This document shows positions 17,594-26,218 of a DNA stretch of 64,000 nt, one piece after another (position 1 is the first letter of the stretch; each line of letters starts with the position of its first letter). The stretch spans positions 2,469,501 to 2,533,500 of the forward strand of contig NZ_CP027666.1 in the NCBI RefSeq assembly GCF_003008535.1, written 5' to 3'. Source of the stretch: Ottowia oryzae. GTDB taxonomy: Bacteria; Pseudomonadota; Gammaproteobacteria; Burkholderiales; Burkholderiaceae_C. The notes below the pieces were generated by a model. That model worked only from the letters and a program-made list of their open reading frames with translations, was not told where the DNA came from and did not search any database. Made by a program: the position numbers and the translations under genes.

Positions 17594-18557
17594 TTTCCTT
17601 CTGCAGTTCATGCCACATCTGCGTATCCCGCTCGGCCGTCCAGATGCGTGGGTCGCGGATGCCGCTGGCCTCGTCGTGCGCGCGGGTCACGTCAAAGGGC
17701 AGGCAGTGCTCGTAGATAAAGACCTGCGCGAACTTCGGGTCCATCGCCTTGCGCGTGTGCTTCATGCAGGCGTTCAGGTCCAGCCCCAAGGCGACCGCCT
17801 CTTGCGCGCTGGTGTACAGGGTGCTGACAAAGTCGCGCGTGTAGGCCAGGCCTTTTTGTACGGCGGCGGGCGTGGTCAGCGCCGGGCCGCGGCCCGGCAC
17901 CAGCTTATCGAAGCCGAAGGCGGCCAGTTTGTCCAGCGTTTGCGGCCAGTCGGCCAGATACGCATCGCCCGTGTAGCAGGCGGCGTCGGCCTCGACCAGA
18001 TCGCCCGAGAAGCAGATGTTCTGGCTGGGCAGGTAGACGATGGTGTCGCCCTTGGTGTGGCCGCGGCCAATCTGCTGGATCTTCACTTCCAGCTGGCCCA
18101 GCCAGAGCGTCATCTCGCCCTGGAAGGTCAGCGTGGGCCAGGTCAGGCCGGGCACGCTTTCCACGGCCTGGAACAGGCGCGGGAAGCGGCCAATCTCGGA
18201 GTCCATGTCTTGCTGGCCGCGCTCGACGATCAAGTCGCGCGTGTCCTGGCTGGCAATGATCTGCTGCAGCCCCTCGCCCTGGTAGCCGCTGGCGCCCAGC
18301 ACGCGCACGGCGTGGTAGTGCGTCAGCACCACGTATTTGATCGGCTTGTCGGTGATCTCGCGCACCTTCTGGATCACGCCTTGCGCCGCCACGGGCGTGG
18401 CGGTGGCGTCGATGATCATCACCGCGTCGTCGCCAATGATGACGCCGGTGTTCGGGTCGCCCTCGGCCGTGTAGGCGTAGGCGTTGTCACTCAGGCGTTC
18501 CCAGCTGATCTTCTTGGCTTCCAGGTCGGCCTGGGAGGCGAATTTCTTTTCGGCCAT
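17586..18557 (-). CDS. MBL-fold metallo-hydrolase with atypical metal motif
   Basis: A 323-residue metallo-beta-lactamase-fold protein: GVIIGDDAVMIIDATATPVA, then the HxH motif, IGRGHTKGDTIVYLP and ICFSGDLVEADAACYTGD. The usual HxHxDH reads H80-Y-H82-A-V-R85 here, so the Asp-His pair that binds the second zinc is replaced. This may be a one-metal or altered enzyme. The ATG at 18557 (MAEKKFA) follows the family start better than the longer frame. It clusters with the FAD monooxygenase, DUF2783 and LysR, which suggests a hydrolytic step in a small-molecule pathway. The C-terminal QKETP runs into a repeat. Confidence 0.85.
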   Translation of the reverse strand: MAEKKFASQADLEAKKISWERLSDNAYAYTAEGDPNTGVIIGDDAVMIIDATATPVAAQGVIQKVREITDKPIKYVVLTHYHAVRVLGASGYQGEGLQQIIASQDTRDLIVERGQQDMDSEIGRFPRLFQAVESVPGLTWPTLTFQGEMTLWLGQLEVKIQQIGRGHTKGDTIVYLPSQNICFSGDLVEADAACYTGDAYLADWPQTLDKLAAFGFDKLVPGRGPALTTPAAVQKGLAYTRDFVSTLYTSAQEAVALGLDLNACMKHTRKAMDPKFAQVFIYEHCLPFDVTRAHDEASGIRDPRIWTAERDTQMWHELQKETP

Positions 18558-18642
18558 GCGCTTTGTCTCCGTGGGTGATTCTTGGGCAATGTGGCCGGAT
18601 TGTGGGTTCAAATTAAATAACAGTCAACGAATTCGCAAATAA

Positions 18643-19557
18643 CTAATTTTGTGGGCCGCCGTTTAAGCCGCGCGCTGGCGCCGCTTGCCGCACCAGCGCC
18701 CACACGCGCTGCGCCAGGGGCGAGGGTGCGCGGTTGCGGCGGTGTACCAGCACGATGTCGCGCTCAACCGTGGGCGTCAGCGGGCTGATGGCCAGGTGGC
18801 CCAGCTCCTGCGGGGGCAGCGCCAGCGCGGGCATCACGCTGATGCCGATGCCCGCCTCAACCATGCGGAACACCGTCGTCGGGTGGCCCACTTCTTGCGC
18901 GACGGTGCAGTGCGCGCCGTGCCGCGCCAGCGCGGCATCGATCAGGCGGCGGCTGCCCGAGGCGTGGTCCAGCAGCACCAACGCCTGCCCGTCCAGCGCC
19001 TGCCACGGCACCGCGCCGCTGAGGGTCAGCGGGTGGCCGACCGGCGCCACCAGCACGAAAGGGTCGCGCATGATGCTTTCGCAGTGCAGGTCGTCGGTGG
19101 CGGAAGGCTCGATCACCACGCCGAAGTCCACCTCGCCCGCGTGCACGCTGCCCAGCACATCCTGCTGGATGCGGTCGAGCAGCACCAGCTGGATGTCGGG
19201 CTCGGCCTGCGCCAGCGCGGCGATGCACGCGGGCATCAGGTTGGCCGACAGAGTGGGGCTGCTGGCCACGCGCACCTTGCCGCGCCGCGCCTGCGCCATG
19301 CCGCCCACGTCCTGCAGGGTTTGATCGAGCTCGTCCAGCAGGCGGTCGAGCCGGGCGGCCAGCGAATGGCCAGCCTCGGTCAAGGCCACTTCGCGCGTGG
19401 TGCGGTCGAGCAGCTTCAGGCCCAGCTGCGATTCCAGCTCGCCCACCGAGCGGCTGACGGCCGGCTGCGTCAGGCCGACGCTGTCACCGGCGCGGCTGAA
19501 GTTGCGCTCCAGCGCGACGGCGCGGAACACGCGCAGCTGGCGCAGGGTGACGTTCAT
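18643..19557 (-). CDS. LysR-family transcriptional regulator
   Basis: A 304-residue LTTR with an N-terminal winged helix-turn-helix (LRQLRVFRAVALERNFSRAG, then LTQPAVSRSVGELESQLGLK) and a periplasmic-binding-like effector domain. The start at 19557 (MNVTLRQLR) is the usual LTTR start; ATGs at 19575 and 19596 are also in frame. It is transcribed towards the MBL-FAD-DUF2783 genes and divergently from the BASS-type transporter, with an LTTR-like box in the gap. It therefore probably controls both directions. The co-inducer is unknown. Confidence 0.9.
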   Translation of the reverse strand: MNVTLRQLRVFRAVALERNFSRAGDSVGLTQPAVSRSVGELESQLGLKLLDRTTREVALTEAGHSLAARLDRLLDELDQTLQDVGGMAQARRGKVRVASSPTLSANLMPACIAALAQAEPDIQLVLLDRIQQDVLGSVHAGEVDFGVVIEPSATDDLHCESIMRDPFVLVAPVGHPLTLSGAVPWQALDGQALVLLDHASGSRRLIDAALARHGAHCTVAQEVGHPTTVFRMVEAGIGISVMPALALPPQELGHLAISPLTPTVERDIVLVHRRNRAPSPLAQRVWALVRQAAPARGLNGGPQN

Positions 19558-19677
19558 CGGGCGCGGTGCGGGCATGGGGTGGGTGGTGGTGGGCAAGCGC
19601 TGGGGCGCGCGTGGGGCAGGGCTCCGCGCCTGCCGCGCAGCCCGGCGTCATCGCGTGAATCTGGGTACATCATGATT

Positions 19678-19697
19678 CTGATGAATATATCTATCAG
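19678..19697. promoter_or_regulatory. LysR-type box between lysR and transporter
   Basis: CTGAT-N10-ATCAG is an interrupted palindrome in the only AT-rich patch of the divergent gap. LTTR sites are typically T-N11-A within imperfect dyads, so this is the best candidate site for the neighbouring regulator. Confidence 0.5.
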
Positions 19698-19743
19698 ATA
19701 AATACATTTTACTTTTCAATGCCAAACGGGCCCAATTGCGCCC

Positions 19744-20748
19744 ATGGCACGTTCCCGCTTTCTTCCCGACAACTTCACCCTGGCGCTGCTCACCACCGTG
19801 TTGCTGGCCACGCTGTTGCCCGCCAGCGGGCGCGCGGCGCAGTTTTTCGATGGGCTGACCACGCTGGCCATCGCGCTGCTGTTTTTTCTGCACGGCGCCA
19901 AGCTGTCGCGCGAGGCGATCCTCAACGGCATCACCCACTGGCGCCTGCACCTGCTGGTGTTTTGCGCCACGTTTGTGCTGTTTCCGCTGCTGGGACTGGC
20001 GCTCAAGCCGGTGCTGGCGCCGCTGGTCACGCCGGCGCTGTACGTGGGCGTGCTTTATCTGTGCGTGCTGCCGGCCACCGTGCAGTCGGCCATCGCCTTC
20101 ACGTCTTTGGCCAGGGGCAATGTGCCGGCCGCCGTGTGCAGTGCGTCGGCTTCTACCTTGCTGGGCGTGTTTGTCACGCCGCTCTTGGTCAATACCGTGG
20201 TGCTGCCGCACGGCGGGGCGGGCGTGTCGCTGGATTCGGTGGGGCGCATCCTGCTGCAGCTGATGCTGCCGTTTGTCGCCGGGCACCTGCTGCGCCCGTG
20301 GATTGGCGACTTCGTGCGCCGCAACGCCGCGGTGCTGAAGTTTGTCGACCAGGGCTCGATCCTGCTGGTGGTCTACACCGCCTTCAGCGCGGCGGTGATT
20401 GAAGGGCTGTGGAAGCAGGTGCCGCTAGAAGCGCTGGGCGGGCTGCTGGTGGTTTGCGCCGTGCTGCTGGCGCTGGCGCTGACGCTGACCACCCTGGCTG
20501 CGCGCAAGCTGGGCTTTGACAAGGCGGACGAGATCACCATCGTCTTCTGCGGCTCCAAGAAGAGCCTGGCCAGCGGCGTGCCCATGGCCAAGGTGCTGTT
20601 TCCGGCATCGCAGGTGGGGGCGATCGTGCTGCCGCTGATGCTGTTTCACCAGATTCAGCTGATGGTCTGCGCCGTGCTGGCCCAGCGTTACGCACGCCGA
20701 CCCGCCACGGAGGATGACGCGGCCGATGCGCAGCCAGCGCGCGGCTGA
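19744..20748 (+). CDS. Bile acid:sodium symporter (BASS) family transporter, YfeH-like
   Basis: A 334-residue inner-membrane protein with nine to ten helices. DNFTLALLTTVLLATLLPAS at the N-terminus, LPATVQSAIAFTSLARGNVP in the middle and IVFCGSKKSLASGVPMAKVL near the C-terminus are the hallmarks of the SBF-like YfeH branch of the BASS family. It probably imports an organic anion with sodium. Its position divergent from the LysR gene suggests that it takes up the substrate of the FAD/MBL cluster. Confidence 0.88.
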   Translation: MARSRFLPDNFTLALLTTVLLATLLPASGRAAQFFDGLTTLAIALLFFLHGAKLSREAILNGITHWRLHLLVFCATFVLFPLLGLALKPVLAPLVTPALYVGVLYLCVLPATVQSAIAFTSLARGNVPAAVCSASASTLLGVFVTPLLVNTVVLPHGGAGVSLDSVGRILLQLMLPFVAGHLLRPWIGDFVRRNAAVLKFVDQGSILLVVYTAFSAAVIEGLWKQVPLEALGGLLVVCAVLLALALTLTTLAARKLGFDKADEITIVFCGSKKSLASGVPMAKVLFPASQVGAIVLPLMLFHQIQLMVCAVLAQRYARRPATEDDAADAQPARG

Positions 20749-20771
20749 CGCCCCGCCTGCGCCAGATTCAA

Positions 20772-20826
20772 TCAAAAATGATAGCTGCCGGCGCTGGTGC
20801 AGCCTGCGCCAGAGGCCTTTTTTTCT
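20772..20826. repeat. type-1 dispersed repeat, copy 8 (terminator-like)
   Basis: Reverse-oriented copy between convergent genes. It includes a GGCGC/GCGCC stem followed by AGAGGCC and a run of eight T, so this copy could end plus-strand transcripts from the BASS transporter gene. Confidence 0.75.
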
Positions 20827-20853
20827 TGCCACCGGCGCGCCAGCTAGGCCAGA

Positions 20854-21777
20854 TCAACCCAGCGCCGTGTCCAGCAGCATCATCATCACGAAGCCGATCA
20901 TGAGTCCGCTGGTGGCGAAGGCCTCATGGCCCTTGCGGTGCGATTCGGGAATGATCTCGTGGCTGATCACGAACAGCATCGCGCCGCCCGCAAAGCCCAG
21001 GCCCCAGGGCAGCAGGCTGGCCGACCAGCCCACCACGGCCGCGCCCAGCACGGCGCCCAAGGGCTCCACCAGGCCCGACGCCATGCCTAGCCCCACCGCC
21101 AGGCTGCGGCGGTAGCCCGCGGCCAGCAACGCCACGGCGACGACCAGGCCCTCGGGCACGTCCTGAATGGCGATGCCGGTGGCCAGCGCGTTGCCCCGCA
21201 GACCGTCGTTGCCCGCGTAGCCCACGCCAATGGCCAGCCCCTCGGGCAGGTTGTGCAGGGCGATGGCGAAGACGAACAGCCAGGTGCGGCGCAGCTTGCG
21301 GGCGGTTTCGCCGTCCATCCCTTCGCGGCCTTTGATGAAATGCTCGTGCGGCAGCAGCTTGTCCATCAGCATCAGCGCTGCGCCGCCCAGCAAGATGGAC
21401 GCGCCCACCACACCACCGGCCGCCCAGCCGCTGCCTCCGCCAATGCCCAGGGCGCGCGCCGCATCCAGCCCAGGCAGGATCAGCGAAAACGCGCAAGCCG
21501 CCAGCATGACGCCCGCGCCAAAGCCAAACAGCGTGTCTTGCACGCGCTCTGACAGGGTTTGCGAAAACACCACCGGCAGCGTGCCCAGCGCAGTGGCCAG
21601 TGCGGCTACGGAGCCGCCCACGAACGCATTCCACACCACGGGCCGCGCCGTCACGTACTGCCAAAACTCGGCGCCCAGCACCAGTGCGCCCGCCACGACG
21701 ATGGCCAGGCCCAGCCATTCGCGGGCTTTCAGTTGGAGGCGAGGGGGTACGCGGTCAGAGATGCGGTGGGTGTTCAT
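20854..21777 (-). CDS. ZIP-family metal transporter
   Basis: A 307-residue membrane protein with about eight helices. ALHNLPEGLAIGVGYAG and AIQDVPEGLVVAVALLAAGY carry the HN-x-P-E-G and Q-D-x-P-E-G metal sites of helices 4 and 5. A cytoplasmic loop between helices 3 and 4 is short and charged. ZIP proteins bring Zn, Fe or Mn into the cytoplasm. The ATG at 21777 (MNTHRISDRV) is chosen; an upstream in-frame start at 21810 is possible. The neighbouring sodA (same strand, 51 bp upstream) makes metal supply for superoxide dismutase an attractive idea. Confidence 0.88.
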   Translation of the reverse strand: MNTHRISDRVPPRLQLKAREWLGLAIVVAGALVLGAEFWQYVTARPVVWNAFVGGSVAALATALGTLPVVFSQTLSERVQDTLFGFGAGVMLAACAFSLILPGLDAARALGIGGGSGWAAGGVVGASILLGGAALMLMDKLLPHEHFIKGREGMDGETARKLRRTWLFVFAIALHNLPEGLAIGVGYAGNDGLRGNALATGIAIQDVPEGLVVAVALLAAGYRRSLAVGLGMASGLVEPLGAVLGAAVVGWSASLLPWGLGFAGGAMLFVISHEIIPESHRKGHEAFATSGLMIGFVMMMLLDTALG

Positions 21778-21828
21778 ACAAGGCCTCCAGAAACTGGGGA
21801 CGGCAGGCAATGGATCGGGTGCGGCGCC

Positions 21829-22470
21829 TTACTTGGTGGGTTGCGCCAGGGCCGCTTGGTGGCGACGGGCCACTTCGGGCCAATTCACCACGTTGTAGAA
21901 CGCGGCGATGTATTCGGGGCGGCGGTTCTGGTACTTCAGGTAGTACGCGTGCTCCCACACGTCCAGGCCCAGGATGGGCGTGGCGCCGGAGCCAATGCCG
22001 CGCATCAGCGGGCTGTCTTGATTGCCACTGCTTTCGACAGCCAGCTGGCCTTGCGCGTTCACCACCAGCCACGCCCAGCCACTGCCGAAGCGCGAGATGG
22101 CGGCCTTGGTGAAGGCGTCCTTGAACGCGTCGAACCCGCCCAGATCGGCATCGATGGCTGCGGCCAACGCGCCCGTCGGCACGCCACCGCCCTGGCCGGC
22201 GGGTGCCATCACCGTCCAGAACAGGCTGTGGTTGGCGTGGCCGCCGCCGTTGTTGCGCACCGCGATGCGGGTGGCTTCGGGCAGGCGGTCCAGCTTGGCG
22301 ATCAGCGCCTCGACGGGCTCGTCGGCGAACGGAGTGCCTTCCACCGCCGCGTTCAGGTTGTTGACATAGGCCTGATGGTGCTTGGTGTAATGGATCTCCA
22401 TCGTGCGTGCGTCGATGTCCGGCTCCAGCGCGTCGTAGGCGTACGGCAGCGGGGGTAGGGTATAGGCCAT
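21829..22470 (-). CDS. sodA: Superoxide dismutase, Mn-type
   Basis: A 213-residue cytoplasmic enzyme that disproportionates superoxide. LPPLPYAYDALEPDIDARTM, HYTKHHQAYVNNLNAA, NGGGHANHSLFW and LDVWEHAYYLKYQNRRPEY carry the metal ligands. The GGGHANHSLFW and NQDSP signatures favour Mn over Fe. The ATG at 22470 follows AAAGGAG. A Fur-like palindrome lies upstream, and sodA is known to be Fur-controlled in some related bacteria. The downstream ZIP transporter is on the same strand. Confidence 0.92.
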   Translation of the reverse strand: MAYTLPPLPYAYDALEPDIDARTMEIHYTKHHQAYVNNLNAAVEGTPFADEPVEALIAKLDRLPEATRIAVRNNGGGHANHSLFWTVMAPAGQGGGVPTGALAAAIDADLGGFDAFKDAFTKAAISRFGSGWAWLVVNAQGQLAVESSGNQDSPLMRGIGSGATPILGLDVWEHAYYLKYQNRRPEYIAAFYNVVNWPEVARRHQAALAQPTK

Positions 22471-22491
22471 GCTTGCTCCTTTAATACAAAC

Positions 22492-22515
22492 GCAAATGCG
22501 TATGATTCGCAATAG
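22492..22515 (-). promoter_or_regulatory. Fur-box-like site upstream of sodA
   Basis: The minus strand reads CTATTGCGAATCATACGCAT then TTGC, an AT-rich dyad (GCGAATCATACGC core) resembling betaproteobacterial Fur boxes. It overlaps the expected sodA promoter region, about 22-45 bp before the start. Confidence 0.45.
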
Positions 22516-22859
22516 TATTGCGAGAGGTCAAAACATGGCGACGTGGCCCAAGATGGGCACACGGGCCGTGGTGGCTTTGCCGGGGCGATTGAAGGGCTAG
22601 AAAAACGGTGGCAATCACACGTTGAGAATGGCGCTGCCCGCCCCGCTGTGCTCCGCCGCCCGCTTCTTCACGATTGACAGGGCATCAACGCGCGCAGGGC
22701 GATCGGCCTGCAACGGCGCGCCTGACACGGGGCTGAGCTGCCCGGTTGCCGGCGCGCACGCCAATCAACCCGTCTTCGATCACACCGCGAACCGAAAGCC
22801 TACGCCGGATCGCGCTGCGGCGGATGTTGCGCGTGCCATCAGCGCCACCCTAGGCAATC
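22516..22859. other. Intergenic, no gene recognised
   Basis: Short open frames occur on both strands but none has a ribosome site or familiar sequence. The region carries the start of the sodA control region at its left end. I see nothing else I can name. Confidence 0.5.
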
Positions 22860-23762
22860 TCAGGCCGAGCCCGCGCCCACCTGATACCCCAAGCGCCGCG
22901 ACACATTCCCCGCGTGTTCGCGCAGCAGGGCCGCTGCAGGGCCGTGCACATCGGCGTCAAAGATGCCTTGGGGGCCGATCATGGTCATGACCAGCGCGAG
23001 CTGCCCGCCAGCATCGAACACCGGCGCACACAAAGTGTTGACCCCAGGCTGCGGCATGGATACGCCGCGGCCCATGCCAGTGGCGCGAATGTCGGCCAGC
23101 AGTTGCTGCACTTCGGGCGCATCGAATGAGGCCGAACCGCCGCCCACCACGCGGCGGTGCTCGTCCTCCAGCATGGTGCGCACCATTTTTTCGGGCAGGT
23201 AGGCGGCAAACACGCGGCCGGTGATGGTGTTGAAAAGCGACATCACGGCACCCACGCGCAGGTTCACGTGCAGCGGGTAGCGCGGCTCGTCCAGTCGCAC
23301 CACGGTGGGGCCCAGGTGCCCCCACACGGCCAGGGCCACGCTGAGATCGGCGCGCGCGGCGAGCAGCGCAGCCTCCTGGCTGGCTTCAGTCAGCGGGTCC
23401 AGCTGCTGCAGCGCGGCCAGGCCCATCTGCAGCGCCATCGGTCCCAGCTCGTAGTGGCCCGTGAGCGGGCTTTGCTTGACCATGCCGGCGGCCATGAAGC
23501 TGACCAAGTAGGGGTGCGCCTTGCCGGGCGGCATACCCGCCAGTTGCGCCAGCGCTTTCAGCGGCAGCGGGCGGCGCTGTTCCGTCAGCGCCTGCAGCAC
23601 GCGCATGCCCACGTCAATCGACTGGATGCGGCGCTGGCGCTTGGGCGAGCCCGGGCCATCGGCCTCAGCCCCGTCCGCAGGGACGCCAGCCGCCAACGGC
23701 ACCATGCCTTCGTCCGGTGCGTCGGGGTGGGAAAGGCGTGCGGAAGGCGCAGAAGTGACCAT
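22860..23762 (-). CDS. IclR-family transcriptional regulator
   Basis: A 300-residue regulator. A disordered 45-residue N-terminal tail rich in Pro, Gly and Asp is followed by a winged helix (IQSIDVGMRVLQALTEQRRP, LKALAQLAGMPPGKAHPYL) and an IclR effector domain (LFNTITGRVFAAYLPEKMV; INTLCAP-like segment GVNTLCAPVFDAGGQLALVM). IclR proteins usually control carbon catabolism genes. The ATG at 23762 is preferred over the adjacent TTG. No obvious target operon is next to it; the sequence downstream is a gap and then sodA. Confidence 0.9.
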   Translation of the reverse strand: MVTSAPSARLSHPDAPDEGMVPLAAGVPADGAEADGPGSPKRQRRIQSIDVGMRVLQALTEQRRPLPLKALAQLAGMPPGKAHPYLVSFMAAGMVKQSPLTGHYELGPMALQMGLAALQQLDPLTEASQEAALLAARADLSVALAVWGHLGPTVVRLDEPRYPLHVNLRVGAVMSLFNTITGRVFAAYLPEKMVRTMLEDEHRRVVGGGSASFDAPEVQQLLADIRATGMGRGVSMPQPGVNTLCAPVFDAGGQLALVMTMIGPQGIFDADVHGPAAALLREHAGNVSRRLGYQVGAGSA

Positions 23763-23946
23763 CAACCCATTATGAGCATGCGCCCGCGCGCTACACCAAT
23801 TGAGGGTTTACCCGCATCGGCGGGGCTTTTGAAAAGGGCGCAAGATGCGCGGCGATAGCGGTGGCACCCGGGTTTCAGCCCCTTGGGGCCGCCGCAGTAT
23901 GCTTTTTGCCTGTTCCCTTTCTTTCATTCACAGAGGAGTTTTACTC

Positions 23947-24501
23947 ATGAGCCAGATTCAGATCGCCGTTGTGGTTGGCAGCATCCGCAAAGAATCGTTC
24001 AACCGCCAGTTCGCCGAAGCCTTCGTCAAGCTGGCGCCCCAGGATGTGAAGTTCAACTTCATCCGCATTGACGATCTGCCTCTGTACGACCAGGACAGCG
24101 ACGCGGCCGCCCCCGTGCCCGCCGTGGCGCGCCTGCGCGATGAGATCAAGGCCGCCGACGCCGTGCTGTTCTTCACCCCGGAATACAACCGCTCGGTGCC
24201 CGGCGTGCTGAAAAACGCCATCGACCAAGGTTCGCGCCCTTGGGGCAAGAGCGTGTGGTCGGGCAAATCCGCCGCCGTGCTGGGCGTGTCGGTCGGCGCC
24301 ATCGGCACCGCCATGGCGCAGCAGCACCTGCACAACGTGCTGGCCTACCTGAACATGCCCACGCTGCCGGGCAATGAGGCGTTCATCCAGTGGAAAGACG
24401 GCCTGGTGGTGAACGGCGAAGTCGGCCCCGCCAGCAAGGAGTTCGCGCAGAACATCATGAACAACTTCATCGCCTGGGTGAAGCAGACCGCGAAGAAGTA
24501 A
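23947..24501 (+). CDS. NADPH-dependent FMN reductase (quinone/chromate reductase type)
   Basis: A 184-residue flavodoxin-like reductase: IAVVVGSIRKESFNRQFAEA binds the FMN phosphate, and VLFFTPEYNRSVPGVLKNAI and KSAAVLGVSVGAIGTAMAQQ are typical of the ChrR/YieF/Azr group. It reduces quinones and other acceptors with NAD(P)H in the cytoplasm and probably protects against oxidative stress. The ATG at 23947 has AGAGGAG upstream; the longer in-frame start is rejected. It stands alone. Confidence 0.9.
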   Translation: MSQIQIAVVVGSIRKESFNRQFAEAFVKLAPQDVKFNFIRIDDLPLYDQDSDAAAPVPAVARLRDEIKAADAVLFFTPEYNRSVPGVLKNAIDQGSRPWGKSVWSGKSAAVLGVSVGAIGTAMAQQHLHNVLAYLNMPTLPGNEAFIQWKDGLVVNGEVGPASKEFAQNIMNNFIAWVKQTAKK

Positions 24502-24640
24502 GCGGCAGGCAATCAGGCCCGCGCCAGCGGCGGGCCAGCTCCGGTCAGGCGCTTCGGCGCCTGCAGTGCTTTGTGGGCTTTGCCGCGTGGCGCTGCACTG
24601 CGGGGTGCGGTTTACGGCCATGCGCTGCCGTATCGCATAG

Positions 24641-24697
24641 AATAGGGCTCCAGCGCCCGTCCAGTCTGCGCTGAAAGCTAGCTTTTAGATAGCAAAT
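24641..24697. repeat. type-1 dispersed repeat, copy 9
   Basis: AATAGGGCTCCAGCGCCCGT then CCAGTCTGCGCTGAAAGCTA and GCTTTTAGATAGCAAAT. Its reverse complement closely matches the copy inside hrpA at 33812-33870. Confidence 0.75.
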
Positions 24698-24844
24698 GGC
24701 CCGCCTGATAAATGGCCCGTCCATTGCAACCGCCGCTCATCCGTGTGCAAAACACCGCGCGTCGGCAGGCGGGAACCGCCGGGCAGCGCCCACTGTCCAG
24801 TGGGGGCCGCGCAGACCGCGCTTATCCGCTTCCAGGGGAATCTC

Positions 24845-25369
24845 TTGATCAACACCATCTTGTCTCACCCGCGCCGCGTGTTCGGCAGCATCGCCGTGCT
24901 GTGCGCCGCCATGCTGGCCTTCGGCATCTTCTATCTGCAGAACGTGGTGGGGCTTGAGCCTTGCCCGATGTGCATCGTGCAGCGTTACGCGCTGATCATC
25001 GTCGGCGTGTTCTGCGCCATCGCGGCGTTCACCGGCAAACCGTCGGCCTGGCGCTTTTGGGGGCTGCTGTCTGTCGGCGTGGCGGGCTTTGGTGCCTTCA
25101 CCGCTGCACGCCAGAGCTGGCTGCAGTGGAACCCGCCTGAATTCGCCACCTGCGGGCGCGACCTTTACGGGATGATCGAATCCTTCCCCCTGCAGCGCGC
25201 CATTCCGATGATCTTCAAGGGCAGCGGCGACTGCAGCGCCATCGACTGGACATTCCTGGGCGGCACCATCGCCAACTGGTCGTTCGTGTGGTTCGTGATC
25301 TTCATCGTGGTGATCATCGCCACGCTGCTGAAACTGCCGCGCCAGCGCAACGGCGCCATGCCGGCCTGA
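24845..25369 (+). CDS. dsbB: Disulfide bond formation protein B
   Basis: A 174-residue inner-membrane protein with four helices that reoxidises DsbA and passes electrons to quinone. The first periplasmic loop has the CxxC pair in EPCPMCIVQRYALI. The second loop has the other two cysteines (FATCGRDLYG and GSGDCSAIDW). The start is probably the TTG at 24845, with AGGGGAA upstream; the in-frame ATG/GTG-like starts further up would add an unconserved leader. Confidence 0.9.
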   Translation: MINTILSHPRRVFGSIAVLCAAMLAFGIFYLQNVVGLEPCPMCIVQRYALIIVGVFCAIAAFTGKPSAWRFWGLLSVGVAGFGAFTAARQSWLQWNPPEFATCGRDLYGMIESFPLQRAIPMIFKGSGDCSAIDWTFLGGTIANWSFVWFVIFIVVIIATLLKLPRQRNGAMPA

Positions 25370-25405
25370 GCGCGGCTCGCACACCCTAGGCACCTGGAGA
25401 CCGCA

Positions 25406-25657
25406 TTGAACCCGCAGCCGACATCGGGCGACCGAAGCGCTGATTCCGCCGAAATCGTCCGGCTGCTGACGGAAATCCGCGACCTTCAAAGCGAGCGCCT
25501 GCGCCTTCAGCGCCAGGCGCTGGACGATCGGGCGCAGGCCAAGGTGGCGGTGGATCAATCCTTGGCCTTGCAGCGCAGAGCGGGCAAGGTCCAGCGGGTG
25601 GCCATCGCTGCGCTGCTCGTTTTCATGGTGCTATGGCTCTGGCTCATCTGGCGCTGA
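25406..25657 (+). CDS. Small coiled-coil protein with C-terminal membrane anchor
   Basis: An 83-residue protein from a TTG at 25406, 36 bp after dsbB. Residues 15-60 are charged and helical (IVRLLTEIRDLQSERLRLQR) and probably coiled coil; residues 64-82 are a membrane helix (VAIAALLVFMVLWLWLIWR). No family is recognised. Its place right after dsbB suggests co-transcription. Confidence 0.6.
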   Translation: MNPQPTSGDRSADSAEIVRLLTEIRDLQSERLRLQRQALDDRAQAKVAVDQSLALQRRAGKVQRVAIAALLVFMVLWLWLIWR

Positions 25658-25713
25658 TCGCCGTCGTCAGCAGCGTGCCGACCTGATTCAGCGGCGGCGC
25701 CCGCCTAGGCGGC

Positions 25714-25959
25714 TCACACCCGCTTGATCACCCGCAGCAGGATGATCAGGGTCACGGCGCCCACCGTGGCCACCAGAATGCTGCCCAGCAAGCCGCCATC
25801 CACAGCGAAACCCAAGGTGCCGAACAGGAAGCCGCCGAGAAACGCGCCCAGCACGCCCACGACCATGTCGCCCAGCAGGCCATAGCCGCCACCCTTGACC
25901 AGCATGCTGGCCAGCCAGCCGGCGATCAGGCCGACGATCAAGAACCAAACGATTTCCAT
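25714..25959 (-). CDS. GlsB/YeaQ/YmgE-family small membrane protein
   Basis: An 81-residue glycine-rich membrane protein with three helices: EIVWFLIVGLIAGWLASMLV, GLLGDMVVGVLGAFLGGFLF and the C-terminal LGSILVATVGAVTLIILLR. This is the transglycosylase-associated (PF04226) family, often induced in stress or stationary phase. The exact job is unknown. Confidence 0.9.
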   Translation of the reverse strand: MEIVWFLIVGLIAGWLASMLVKGGGYGLLGDMVVGVLGAFLGGFLFGTLGFAVDGGLLGSILVATVGAVTLIILLRVIKRV

Positions 25960-26218
25960 CTTGCGACTCCCTTGAGCCAGAGATTTCGCCCGGACCTGTC
26001 AGCGCGGGTGCCTGCCCGGGCACGATGGAAGCTACTTTAGGCAGACTGGCCGCGCTGCACCGTAGGAGAAGGGGCCGCCCCCATGACAGAAGTCCATGTC
26101 AGGGGCGGCGAGCTGGCGTCAGGGTACGCCAGCGGGTGCCGCCTGACGCAGCGGCCGCCTGAAAAACACGCTCGGCGCAGCAGCGCGCCCGAGACCGCTG
26201 CTCAGCCAACAGCCCGCG

